In this document: positions 1 through 17,667 of the stretch, in pieces
Position numbering within the stretch: position 1 is the first letter of the stretch
How the letters are laid out: every line of letters starts with the position of its first letter
Assembly: GCA_018398765.1 (NCBI GenBank)
Contig: JAHBMJ010001332.1
Coordinates: 2,868 to 30,367 of the forward strand
Source: Chromera velia
Taxonomy: Eukaryota > Sar > Chromeraceae
Length of the DNA stretch: 27,500 nucleotides
Direction of reading: 5' to 3'
Translations under genes and position numbers: made by a program
The notes under the pieces: generated by a model
Seen by the model: only the letters and a program-made list of their open reading frames with translations
Database searches by the model: none
Told to the model about the DNA's origin: nothing

Positions 1-25
1 CCCCCCAAAGCCATCAATTTGCTGG

Positions 26-155
26 TTGCATAAGGCCGCTATTAAGGCGGCGGCGCGTATGTAATGGATGCTAGAATGCGGCGGCGCCCAGAGGGACCAC
101 CTCTGCATAAGACCCCCCCCCCCTCCAGCCCTCTTATGCAACGCCGTTGCATAAG
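26..155. promoter_or_regulatory. Cluster of TGCATAAG motifs with a perfect palindrome
   Basis: The octamer TGCATAAG occurs at 27-34, 104-111 and 148-155, and inverted (CTTATGCA) at 133-140. The last two form a perfect 11-bp inverted repeat with a one-base spacer (133-155). GCGGCGGCGC also occurs twice nearby. The cluster is about 460-590 bases upstream of the start of the large plus-strand gene, so a role as an upstream control element is possible. It could equally be the edge of a repeat that begins outside the window. The repeats are seen directly; the regulatory role is inference. Confidence 0.35.
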
Positions 156-616
156 GTATTTTGTACGAGCCCCCAAGGATTGTGGAAGGCTGAAGGACAT
201 TGAAGGACGCTGGAAGTATAGAGTGCAGAGGATACGAGCAGCTGCTTTTCACAGTCTGTCTCTCGATTAGCTTGAAAGATCTAAATTGAAAGGGCTGCGC
301 CACGAGCAGTCAGTATAGACACCGTTGTAGACCTACGCACCTTTGTTCAGTGTTGATGGTTTGCTGGAGATTCAGTTAGACGGGATGAATCGTTGATCGA
401 GGCGTTGTCCGTGCTTGAGTGACGGAGGTTGTGGAGAGTTTTCGAAAACCTTTCGGCCTTCTACTTTCTGTGCGAAGGGTGATTCTCCGTTCATGTTCCT
501 GTGCGCAGCTCTGAATTGCTGAAAGAAGACTGCGCTGCTAAATCTGGTTCTCCAATACAGGCACAATAGACAAGGAAAAAAAGCAAGCAGCAAGCCACGA
601 CCGAGGAAGAAGGAAG
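156..616 (+). other. 5' flank / probable 5' UTR of the large gene
   Basis: I see no convincing coding sequence here. The start codon at 617 sits in a favourable context, with A at -3 and G at +4. No TATA-like box or other core promoter element is clear, so the transcription start cannot be placed. Longer open frames on the minus strand across this stretch look like chance frames opposite the gene. Confidence 0.3.
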
Positions 617-9968
<9,352 letters not shown>

Positions 9969-10340
9969 GATTTAAAAACCATAACACCGTAGCGTCAGTA
10001 TTTGTGCAATGTTCAAAATTTGCACGCAAACGGTAACTTGAACTTAGTGAATCTTTTTTGTATACTAGCTGTTGTCACATTGCTATATGATACGGTGATA
10101 CCTGGGCTAGTCCGCCGAACAATAGACTAGACAATGGACCGGAATAATTTTGGTAGAATTTAAGGTAATTAAATGATCTTTGAATCTACTTTAAATTTGA
10201 AATGAATCAGATGATTTTCAAATGATGTAACAGCATACTATTTCTATAGCATATTATTTGTTTAATAGTGTATGATTTATAATCATTTTGTAATATCAAC
10301 TATTATCAAACTTTCAATGAAACTTTAGGATCAAACTAAT
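9969..10340. other. AT-rich intergenic sequence
   Basis: Follows the stop of the large gene and presumably contains its 3' UTR. Base composition drops sharply to AT-rich. I see no AATAAA-type signal, open frame or RNA gene. Confidence 0.4.
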
Positions 10341-10350
10341 ACCCTGCAAT

Positions 10351-10425
10351 ACACTAGAACTATAGTGTATACAATGAGAATTTCTAAAATTTTGTGTGTC
10401 ACAATAATTTGTGACACAATAATTG
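10351..10425 (-). repeat. Repeat copy A (inverted partner at 12706-12784)
   Basis: Shares ACACTnnAACTATAGTGT followed by ACAAT at one end, and GTGACACAA(A)TAATTGT at the other end, with the reverse complement of 12706-12784. The middle is diverged. The 3' part also contains a small hairpin (TTGTGTGTCACA / TGTGACACAA). Confidence 0.45.
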
Positions 10426-10452
10426 TAATTTTAAGAACTTTTGACTGATTCA

Positions 10453-10475
10453 ATAGGATAGGATAGGATAGGATT
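10453..10475. repeat. GGATA pentamer tail of the LINE
   Basis: Four tandem GGATA units followed by a partial one. Read on the minus strand this is (TATCC)n at the very 3' end of the LINE fragment. Confidence 0.85.
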
Positions 10476-10815
10476 AATGTCTGGAGGATTGGCCTCCTGC
10501 CCCAATGCCGAGCGCTCGACGTGCAGCGTCTAGGAAAAGCGTATACACGCGTCAGACCTTCCTGGCCGGCCCGCATAGGCCAAAAAAACCTGTGCCGCAA
10601 ACTGTTTACGTGATAATCAATCAATTACTATCAATCGCATGCGAAAGACTGCAATCAATCAACTCTCACTGATAATGCTGCGGCCCGCCGATCGACTCGG
10701 CGGAGCTCAAACAGGCTTCAAACGGAGGCATCTCAAAACAAACGGTCGATCGATTAGAGGCCAATCTCATTACTTCCCAGTCACTCAACCCTTTGGTTTC
10801 TCCCTCTTCCTTTGC

Positions 10816-11958
10816 TTACTTCATTTGCTGCCATGTTACTGAATACTCTGCCTGTCTTTTGTTTCTTTCCTTTTCATTTGACCAAAGGATTTGGTGGGCT
10901 TGGTCCAGCTGGATGCTTGATACACCTTGCAGGCTGTATACATTTCTCTTGCGGCATTCCTTTATGGCAGCTCGTTTTGTGACAACTCCATCTGTCTCAT
11001 TTAAAAGAAAAGAAAACAAGGTAAGCCTTTCTGTCTTCCTATTTGTCGCCTCTCCCCATTTTGGCTTTCCTACTGCTCTTTCCCCCCTCCCTTCATTCCA
11101 TGTGTCTGAAAGAGCCTGCAAGCAAACAGCCCTCTCAGCATCATACAAAGAACACTTGGTCAGAACGTGTACTTCGTCTTCGACCACCTGGATGCCAAAA
11201 AGATCAGAGCAGACAATGCATTTTCTGTCATACAGCGGGGTCCCCCTCCCTCCATCAAGAGAGAATTTCCCCTTATTGACCTCAAGGCTCCTCTCTCCCA
11301 CCCTGAATGCTGCTCTTCTTCTGTAGACTGACCAGAATGCAACCTTTTTGTAGCACACAGGGGTCCGCCCGATGCTTTCTCTCTCAATTGAGAGACCGTT
11401 TTCTCTGTTTCTTTCATCTGTCTGTTTGCTGTGCAGCCACAAGTTCAAGCGGTTTCCATTTGATATTACAGTGTGAATCGGATGCATCAGTGATCTTTCT
11501 TGCAGTTCTTTTCTCTCGTTTTTTTTTCTCTTTTATATTGCGTTCTCTATTCTTTCCGCAAAGACTTCGTTCTTTCTTCTTGCCACCGATTCTCTCTATA
11601 GTGCGCTAACCCATCTTACTATCTGGTCTCTCTGTTTAAATGCCGGCTGTCTTTCTGCTGCTTCTGGCTCTTTCCTGATACAAAAAGGGTTGCTTCGTCT
11701 GTGTGGAAAAAGAGTTTGAACACATTTCTTCAGATGAGGAAAAAAGTGAAAAGGATGTTGTCTAAGTTGTCTTCCCCCCTTCAAATCACTGTCCACCCCC
11801 TCCTGAATTGACTTGGCAAGCACATGGCCTGTTGGTGTATTTCTTGCTTTCTTCAGAACTTTCTGTGCCCACAACAGCGTTCTCTGAGCTACAACTAAGT
11901 CAATGAGGAGCAAGCCTGCCTCCAAAAAAGTTGTGTGTATGCTTTCTTTCTCTCTCAA
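10816..11958 (-). pseudogene. LINE ORF2 C-terminal fragment with CCHC zinc knuckle
   Basis: One continuous minus-strand frame runs from about 11958 to 10816, broken by a TAG (11596-11598) and a TAA shortly downstream, before the Met at 11487. The upstream part (EAGLLLIDLVVAQRTLLW...) resembles the post-reverse-transcriptase linker of LINE ORF2 proteins. The downstream part holds C-x2-C-x13-H-x4-C (CIVC ... DEVHVLTKC), the C-terminal zinc knuckle common in LINE ORF2. Both stops would be explained by C-to-T change at Gln codons. No reverse transcriptase or endonuclease motif is left, so it cannot act on its own. The family call rests on the CCHC motif and the tail, not on a database match. Confidence 0.7.
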
Positions 11959-11982
11959 CTGGATATTAAATTACACTTATGT

Positions 11983-12546
11983 ATAGGGGGGTAATCACGG
12001 GGGAGGGGGAGGGGCCGTACTCCATGGAAGCTTCAACTTTGAAAGCGGCATGGGTGGGGGGGCCGTGCCCCTGAGGACCGTTTAAAGGCAGCACGGGGGG
12101 GAGGGGGGCCGTGCTACCTTGTGGAAGAAATATCTGGTACGGGGCTTTCATAAATGAGTTCAAATAACCAAGATATGATAAAAAAGACGTCTAAGTTTGT
12201 ATTTTGGCGCTTTGTGCTTCAAGTTTGGATAAGTTTTGAAATAATGACGCTGCATGATCTAGTGCATGATGCATAATAACGAGCTTTAAATCATTTTTGA
12301 AGATGTGTAAGGCATATTTAAGGTGCTATAAGCCTTGAGACATGATGGAACACGATAATTCGGAGTACGAACCAGTATAGCATGGCATGCCAGGTATGGC
12401 CCCCCTCGCCCGTGCTCTCGTGGGAGCATTTCAGTTCATTTCAGTGGTATAGCCAAAGGCCATGCCACCCTAGGTGCCACCTCCGTAGGAGGGAGGGCCG
12501 GCACGCCTCCCCCCCACCCCGTAACATAGGGATATTACCCCCCTAT
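11983..12546. mobile_element. 564-bp MITE with 13-bp TIRs and 8-bp target duplication
   Basis: Perfect 13-bp terminal inverted repeats, ATAGGGGGGTAAT at 11983-11995 and its complement at 12534-12546, are flanked by a perfect 8-bp direct repeat ACTTATGT (11975-11982 and 12547-12554). The ends are very G/C-rich with repeated GGGGCCGTGC-like motifs, and the centre is AT-rich. No transposase is encoded, so this is a non-autonomous element. An 8-bp duplication is typical of hAT-type transposases, but the terminal sequence does not settle the superfamily. Confidence 0.85.
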
Positions 12547-12705
12547 ACTTATGTCACGTTATGTGTGAAAAAAATAGTTGTAAATTGTGTGTTTACGGTG
12601 TTTGGCATGGCTTGACACGCATCGTGGGGTACATGTTTGATATGTCGTTCGTTTGTTCATGAGTGAGTAACTGAATGAGACTTATTTTATCATACCTATT
12701 ATGAT

Positions 12706-12784
12706 ACAATTATTTGTGTCACTGATACTAGTATATAGGGTATTGTATTACAATTTGAATTGTGTCACACTATAGTTTCAGTGT
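12706..12784 (+). repeat. Repeat copy B (inverted partner of 10351-10425)
   Basis: The inverted counterpart of copy A. Conserved blocks are ACAATTATTTGTGTCAC at the left end and ACACTATAGTTTCAGTGT at the right end. Together the two copies bracket the LINE and the MITE. Confidence 0.45.
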
Positions 12785-12802
12785 ACCCGGCAAAAATGAG
12801 TG

Positions 12803-12893
12803 AAGTTATAAATGAATTTAAGTCAATTTACTTGAATTTACATAAACTTATAAGCCGTGAATTTAAATGAATTTAGGTGAATTTAAGTGAATT
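12803..12893. repeat. Degenerate TGAATTTA-based short repeats
   Basis: The block contains five or six variants of TGAATTTAAGT / TGAATTTAGGT, irregularly spaced about 10-20 bases apart, in an AT-rich, non-coding stretch. From here to about 13170 I see only AT-rich sequence with further diverged ATTTAAGT-type words. Confidence 0.6.
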
Positions 12894-13169
12894 TACAAGC
12901 AGAGTTATAAAATGATTGGCTTATAGTCATTGGTTTAGCTAGCCACAAGTTATTTTTTGGCTTAGCCCATGTTAGTGCTAAGTAGTGCTAAAAATGTTAA
13001 GTATATTATTAAAAGGGAAGGAAGCTTTCAAGCTAAGTAACAGTTTGAGTTTAGATGGAGAAAGAAACATTTCTGTTTAATATTTCTATTTACAAGTGGA
13101 TTTTGAGGATATAATTAAGTTTACTAATATTAATGAATTTAGTTTTAAATTCACTATAGGGATATAGAT

Positions 13170-13552
13170 AGAACTTAACCGGAACGGTTGTGTGATGAAT
13201 GTTTATCCTCCTCGCGTATGATCAAAGATGAGGTTCATGTCCTGATGGCCTGCATGTATCCTCATTCCTGGCCTCATTTATATGCCTGCAACTTCGAATT
13301 CAGCTGCGAGCTTGCGAGGTTTACGAGAGGAGATGATATAATTATTGTATTACCATATTACTATTATTGAATGTAATTATAGACTACTACAGTTTGTGAT
13401 ACACATGGTGGTACAGTCCGAGTTCAGCATCACTTTAACTCTTAGCATAGTGCTAGCAAGTTAAACATGTAGAAATAAGATATATAAGCATTCGGCCAAA
13501 CAAATTATAAAAAAACCTGCATTAACCGCCTCAATTCAATTCAATTCAAACA
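13170..13552 (+). mobile_element. Second LINE 3' fragment with zinc knuckle and pentamer tail
   Basis: On the plus strand, codons from about 13191 encode C-x2-C-x11-H-x4-C (CDECLSSSRMIKDEVHVLMAC). This shares DEVHVL and the cysteine pattern with the minus-strand LINE at 10816-11487. The 3' end is a different pentamer tail, about three units of TCAAT (about 13532-13550). Only the last part of the reading frame remains, and the sequence between it and the tail is AT-rich and non-coding. It is probably a heavily truncated copy from a related LINE family. Confidence 0.6.
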
Positions 13553-13670
13553 TCATTTAGTTATATATAGTTCACTCAACTATGGGTCGCCTTCTTTTTT
13601 TAGCTGTCAGAATATACTAGTAGGGCTTGGAAAAAGTGCACCTCAAAAAAGGTGCAAACCAAAAAGTTGT

Positions 13671-13722
13671 ACCAGATGCACCTGTTTTACACCAGATGCA
13701 CCTGATGCACCTGTTTTACACC
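13671..13722. repeat. 20-bp period repeat of ACCAGATGCACCTG
   Basis: ACCAGATGCACCTG occurs at 13671-13684 and 13691-13704, followed by a third partial unit (ATGCACCTGTTTTACACC, 13705-13722). Nearby GTGCACC and GGTGCA words at 13636-13656 extend the TGCACC theme. No coding frame is associated. Confidence 0.75.
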
Positions 13723-13734
13723 TGATTGAACGTG

Positions 13735-13986
13735 GCATGCATGAAAAAACCCTCAATCATCAGATTGAATGGAATTGGGTAAAAAGTGTCAGCCATGTAA
13801 CGCGCCGCGGCCCTGTCCCTAGCTGCGGCCCGAATTAAACGCGCGTGTTGCCGGCTAGGTTGCCGGGCCGCGCAGTGTGCGAAACAAATCTGATCAGCCG
13901 ATTTTTGAGATGAAAATCGGCTACATGCATGCAAATTAAGGTTACTGAACGCATGCACGCGTTCGACAACGCATGCGCTGCATGCA
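13735..13986. promoter_or_regulatory. GCATGC-rich segment with hairpin
   Basis: TGCATGCA occurs at 13926-13933 and 13979-13986, with GCATGCATG at 13735-13743 and GCATGC at 13951 and 13971. A perfect 10-bp inverted repeat, AGCCGATTTT / AAAATCGGCT, with a 7-base loop lies at 13896-13922. TGCATGCA is a known binding motif of some apicomplexan AP2 factors. Whether it acts here is inference, and no adjacent gene is evident. Confidence 0.3.
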
Positions 13987-13989
13987 TGA

Positions 13990-14940
13990 AATCAAGTCCA
14001 TTGGAGCATGAGAACCTCTTCTCTTTACAGCATGAGAACTGTTTTATGGGCTACCCTCTGTAACAGAAACGACTGCATGTCCACGCATAGCAACGAGGAG
14101 CACACAAGGGTAAAAGGATCACAACAACAGGTTTGAGTCAAGAAGCTGAGTAAGCAGACTGAGTCCCTTTACATAGCAATGGCACAATGCTATACGGTTT
14201 GCCAGGAAGAAAACAGCTTCCTTAACCTTTATTAGCAATCTGAGGATGATTGCCAACACAGTGTTGTACGCAGATTCTTTTTTATATGAAGAAGAGAAGC
14301 AGAAACGGCGCACACATGGGAATATGCATACGCGAAGGTACATTGACACTCTCCCTCTCGGTTGCAGGTAAGGACTTTTGAAACCTAGTGCTAGGTGCTC
14401 TTTACGATTGGCGAGCTGAATCTATCTTGGTCAGTAAGAGTGCAATTGGTTTGATCATTCAATTTATTGCTTTACCTTAGAGAGTGAAACTATTCATCAC
14501 TTCCATCTGCTGATGGCTCCTCAAGTTTGTATGCTTACATACAGATCTGTATGATCTGACTTTCTGTCATATCACGGCTTCTCGTTATATTTGATACTTC
14601 CAGAGGGTTTGAAGTCGGTCTGTACAGGGAATTGCAGCTTTTCTATAGGCGTTTACCCCTTCGTTCGCAAGTCGTCAGTCATACTGGTCCTATATACCGG
14701 TCATTGCAGTTTAATTTCACAAACTGAGGCCCTAACTAGATAGACGGCTTCAAACAAATGTTAGCAAACAAAAGAGAAGTTGTTGAAGAACAGGGAGAGG
14801 CTTCTTTAGATCTGAAGACGGGGAAAATACTTATATCAGCGGCGTAGATCCTTGCAGATGGCTTAGGAGGGTATGGGAAGACAAGCTAGTCTGGATGGAT
14901 ATAATGAATTAAGCCGGGTTAGCCAAAAGAAGAGGGTCTG
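13990..14940. other. No recognisable feature
   Basis: Mixed-composition sequence. A minus-strand open frame of 76 codons (14119-14349) has Leu/Val-rich content but no motif, and it is not supported by neighbours. I see no RNA gene, repeat or element boundary. Confidence 0.4.
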
Positions 14941-14943
14941 GGG

Positions 14944-15159
14944 TCAGGAATCGCACCTGTCCGACTCTGTCCATAGTTCTCTCATTCTTGAAAGGCAAAC
15001 CTAAATCACAAGCCAAAGCCAAAGCCTCCCCTCCACCCAAACCAGCCCGTATCAGGAATTGCACATGTGTGACTCTGTCTGTATTTCTCTCATTCTTGAA
15101 AGGCAAACCTAAATCACAAGCCAAAGCCAAAGCCTCCCCTCCACCCAAACCAGCCCGTA
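14944..15159 (+). repeat. Two tandem copies of a 108-bp unit
   Basis: Unit 1 is 14944-15051 and unit 2 is 15052-15159. The last 71 bases of the two units are identical. The first 37 bases differ at roughly eight or more places. The period is exactly 36 codons. Confidence 0.92.
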
Positions 15160-15230
15160 TCAAACCAGAGGAGTTTCTAGGGAAGAAAGATGACATACTG
15201 AGGTCAACTTTCAAGTCGGACTTCAAGTGA
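14988..15230 (+). CDS. Possible basic Lys/Ala/Pro-rich coding fragment (tandem duplicated)
   Basis: I do not recognise this. A plus-strand frame ending at TGA (15228-15230) encodes two copies of a basic stretch, GKPKSQAKAKASPPPKPARI, followed by a short tail (KPEEFLGKKDD...). It could be the last exon of a small gene, or a chance frame across the 108-bp repeat. The 108-bp unit keeps the frame, and the part encoding the basic peptide is the part that has not diverged. No clear upstream exon or splice site can be assigned, and the codons just upstream look non-coding. Confidence 0.25.
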   Translation: MKGKPKSQAKAKASPPPKPARIRNCTCVTLSVFLSFLKGKPKSQAKAKASPPPKPARIKPEEFLGKKDDILRSTFKSDFK

Positions 15231-15239
15231 AAGAAAGTC

Positions 15240-16240
15240 TGTAAAAGCCTGCCCTCTCCTCTTCTTTCTCCTCTTCTTCTTTCTCTTTTTCCTCTTTTTT
15301 GTCCTCTGTTGTCGTTTTGGAGAGCAGGGGTGGGTGAAGAAGAGAGCTAGGGTATGACGGGGCTGCGCTCTGAGCCTTTGAGATCAGGCCCTCGCTTGCC
15401 TTTGTTCAGAAAAGAAATGTAAATAGAAAAAAGCTTCTTTTATTTCATTCTTTCTTCTTTTTCTCTTCTATGAAAACGTTGCTTTCTTCATGAGTTTGCT
15501 TCAAAGGGGTATGCATGCAGTTTGAAGGTTTTATAGACCGTAGCGACAGAACTGGACTACAGTGTAGTACGCAAACGATACGAAACATATTCAAACACTA
15601 TAAATCCATACAGAAAAGGCATTGGACAGGTGAAAAACGTTGCTTAAATTGAGAAAAGAGACCTAGACTTGAAAGAGACCGAAGTCATGAGACAGTCAGA
15701 GACATCTAATCTTTAATTGCATTTTTTTTTTGCTTTCTATCGTCTTTTCACTAATATTTCTAGTAATATTTTAAGTTGTTTTGCATATTGATCTGTTGAC
15801 CTTGTTCAACTTTGTGTCAAAAAAGAACAGACTAGAAGATCCACTCGCTTGGTTGGTGATGCTACAGGATGTCAGAGGCTAGATGATGGTCAACTAGAAG
15901 GCAGGTATCAGTGATTGACTTCTGTTGACAGTGTTGGTAGTCAGAGCCGTCTCCAAGAGTTCAGGTCTGAAGCTAGAGTCCAAAGACAATCTGAATCCAT
16001 CTGAATTTGAAATTTGAATGACGATCCGGAGTACCTTCTGATTTTTATTTCAGCTTTCATCTGAAGCAACTTAAAGTTTTTCATACATTTCTTCTTTTAC
16101 TCTTCAGACCCGTATTTGTGGGTTCAAACCTGCATTTGCGGGTACGATACTTCCCAGACGTCGTATCGCATCGAAGTCGTATCGTGTCTCAATAAGGATG
16201 ACAGACTGCCCTTTCCGGCCTTTCCCATTTCTGACAAGAA
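15240..16240. other. Intergenic: pyrimidine tracts and small palindromes
   Basis: A CTCTTC-rich pyrimidine tract lies at 15253-15310 and a TGCATGCA at 15512-15519. Near the end are palindromic ACCCG(T/C)A..TG(T/C)GGGT words (16109-16145) and two GTCGTATCG repeats (about 16160-16182). No coding frame stands out. Confidence 0.4.
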
Positions 16241-16249
16241 TGAAAAAAG

Positions 16250-16321
16250 GAGGCAGTCAAGACTTGAACCCAAGACTGTTTGCTTATGAACCATATACTT
16301 TAACCACTAGGCTAATTGACT
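16250..16321 (-). pseudogene. tRNA-Met(CAU)-like degenerate sequence (tRNA relic or SINE head)
   Basis: Read on the minus strand it has an A box (TAGCCTAGTGG) and a B box (GGTTCAAGTCT) exactly 44 bases apart, the canonical tRNA spacing. An anticodon loop TTCATAA gives CAU, and the T-loop starts TTCAA. A run of six T follows directly, as for pol III termination. The acceptor stem (AGTCAAT against CTGCCTC) does not pair, and the anticodon stem has two mismatches, so it is not a functional tRNA as it stands. A SINE head derived from tRNA is an alternative. Confidence 0.6.
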
Positions 16322-16423
16322 AAGAGAACAACTTTCAAAATTTAGTGTTTAGTACAAATTCGAAGTTACTTTCATTCTAAAACTAAAACTATTTAAGACA
16401 TAAAATTTAAAGCTTTTTAGTTT

Positions 16424-16496
16424 AATATAACACGTCCTTTTTGCTCAAAACCGTATTCCATGACGGTTTTCTTCAATATAACACATCCCTTTTGCT
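16424..16496. repeat. Direct 22-bp repeats around an 8-bp hairpin
   Basis: AATATAACACGTCCTTTTTG... at 16424-16445 and AATATAACACATCCCTTTTG... at 16475-16496 match with about two differences. Between them AAAACCGT (16447-16454) and ACGGTTTT (16463-16470) form a perfect inverted repeat. From here to about 16735 I see no gene. Confidence 0.65.
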
Positions 16497-16734
16497 TACT
16501 TTCAATTCAAAACTAAATGTCAGAATAAAAGATGACTGGAAAGAACTAATGCATGAATTTCAAAGATGTATTCTCGAGTGAGAAAACTTGAATTCGGTCA
16601 GATTCTTTTGAATCTGTATGAGATAAAATCACCGCTGGGTCACCTTTTCCCTATTGTTAAAAACCCATTCCCTCTTTGTATTTACTGATAAGAACCAGCG
16701 TGTCAGCCCCTCAACCACCCCCAATGACCCTTAT

Positions 16735-17667
16735 TCAAAGCACCTCATACTTGCAGACCAAAGTAAACCAAGACTCAATAAAGACCGGTGAAGACCAAAG
16801 ACAGAAAAAAAAAAAAACAGAATGAAAATGACACGCAGGAAGGTAAACCGGACATACACAACTCCAAAGTGCCCCAATTCCCCCCCCAAAATTTAGACCC
16901 CCCTGGAAATCATCTCCATGTTCAGTAACCCCGTCTAAACGACCATTCGAACTCCACAAGAGCTCTTCGGTGGTCGGCAGGTCCTCTTTCCCGGGCGTAA
17001 AGAGGACAGTACTTCCTACTGCCATTAAGGTTCATGATCCCTCTTCTGTTCTGAGCAAATCGGGCTACAAAGTAGTGAGGACGAGTCGGAATACATCGGC
17101 AAAGCTTGTCTTGGATCATGATCTTCACATTAGGAATGATGCCCTCGATATAGAGCACTTCTCCTACCCAACCGCCAGGGAGGAACGTCAGGTTGTCAAT
17201 GAAAGCTTCTGCAGCGGACACAGTCTCGTTATAAGAGCATAAGACTCCCCCAAAAGGCATGTCCAAACCTCTGCCGGAAAGACTGAACCTAGGACTGAAC
17301 ACAGGTAAACCTATTCTGCACAGAGATCCGTAAAAGGCGCTGCAGCAACATTCGCAACGACACCCTACTCAGTGTTCATCTCGGTGTTGAGTGGAGTCAG
17401 CGGTTCTAACACACCCGTGGTGGCAGTGGGACCCTCGTAGTTGGTGGACATCTCCTGCTGCAGAGTCCCGTCAATCATCTGGAGATCCTGGCCATGACCT
17501 TTAGGAATAGGGTGGATGACGGCATGGGCAGCCTGTACCTGTGGTTATATGGGGAATGGAGGAGAAGGCGGAGAGAAGACGGGATCCTGGACAACCTCGG
17601 TGTCCTGGGAGTTTTCCATGAGCTGTGTATTCTGAACAGAGTTGTTGAAGATAGAAGTGGTCTCGGT
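16735..17667 (-). pseudogene. Unrecognised minus-strand coding relic, downstream part
   Basis: This continues the relic at 18779-19831 after the inserted element. The first stretch (17658 down to a TAG at 17365-17367) is Pro/Gln/Thr-rich and holds one premature TAA (17545-17547). A second open frame, shifted by one, starts at about 17370 and runs to 16922. It encodes a globular-looking segment with an aromatic- and Arg-rich stretch near its middle. A further one-base shift would carry a Gly-rich stretch toward 16735. This may be one protein broken by frameshifts, or two overlapping genes. I recognise no family. Confidence 0.5.

Larger units (their letters stand above)
10453..11970 (-). mobile_element. 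5'-truncated LINE (non-LTR retrotransposon), 3' portion
   Basis: The minus strand reads a LINE C-terminal region (11958-10816), then a GC-rich 3' untranslated part, and ends in a pentamer tail (TATCC repeats; GGATA on the plus strand, about 10453-10475). A C-terminal CCHC motif, a missing 5' end and a simple-repeat 3' tail are all typical of non-LTR elements. The reverse transcriptase itself is absent. The 5' end stops within a few bases of a MITE at 11983, so the truncation point and the MITE insertion site are close together. Confidence 0.75.

Noticed and set aside
10793-11609. Several plus-strand frames of 80-180 codons
   Set aside because: They lie opposite the LINE frame, which has a recognisable zinc knuckle, so they are shadows.
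13671-13722. A CRISPR array
   Set aside because: Only two to three short units with 6-base gaps, and the context is eukaryotic; this is a short tandem repeat.
14119-14349. A 76-codon minus-strand gene
   Set aside because: It is Leu/Val/Cys-rich with no motif, splice context or conserved feature; a chance frame is more likely.
16250-16321. A functional tRNA-Met gene
   Set aside because: The acceptor stem does not pair and the anticodon stem has two mismatches.
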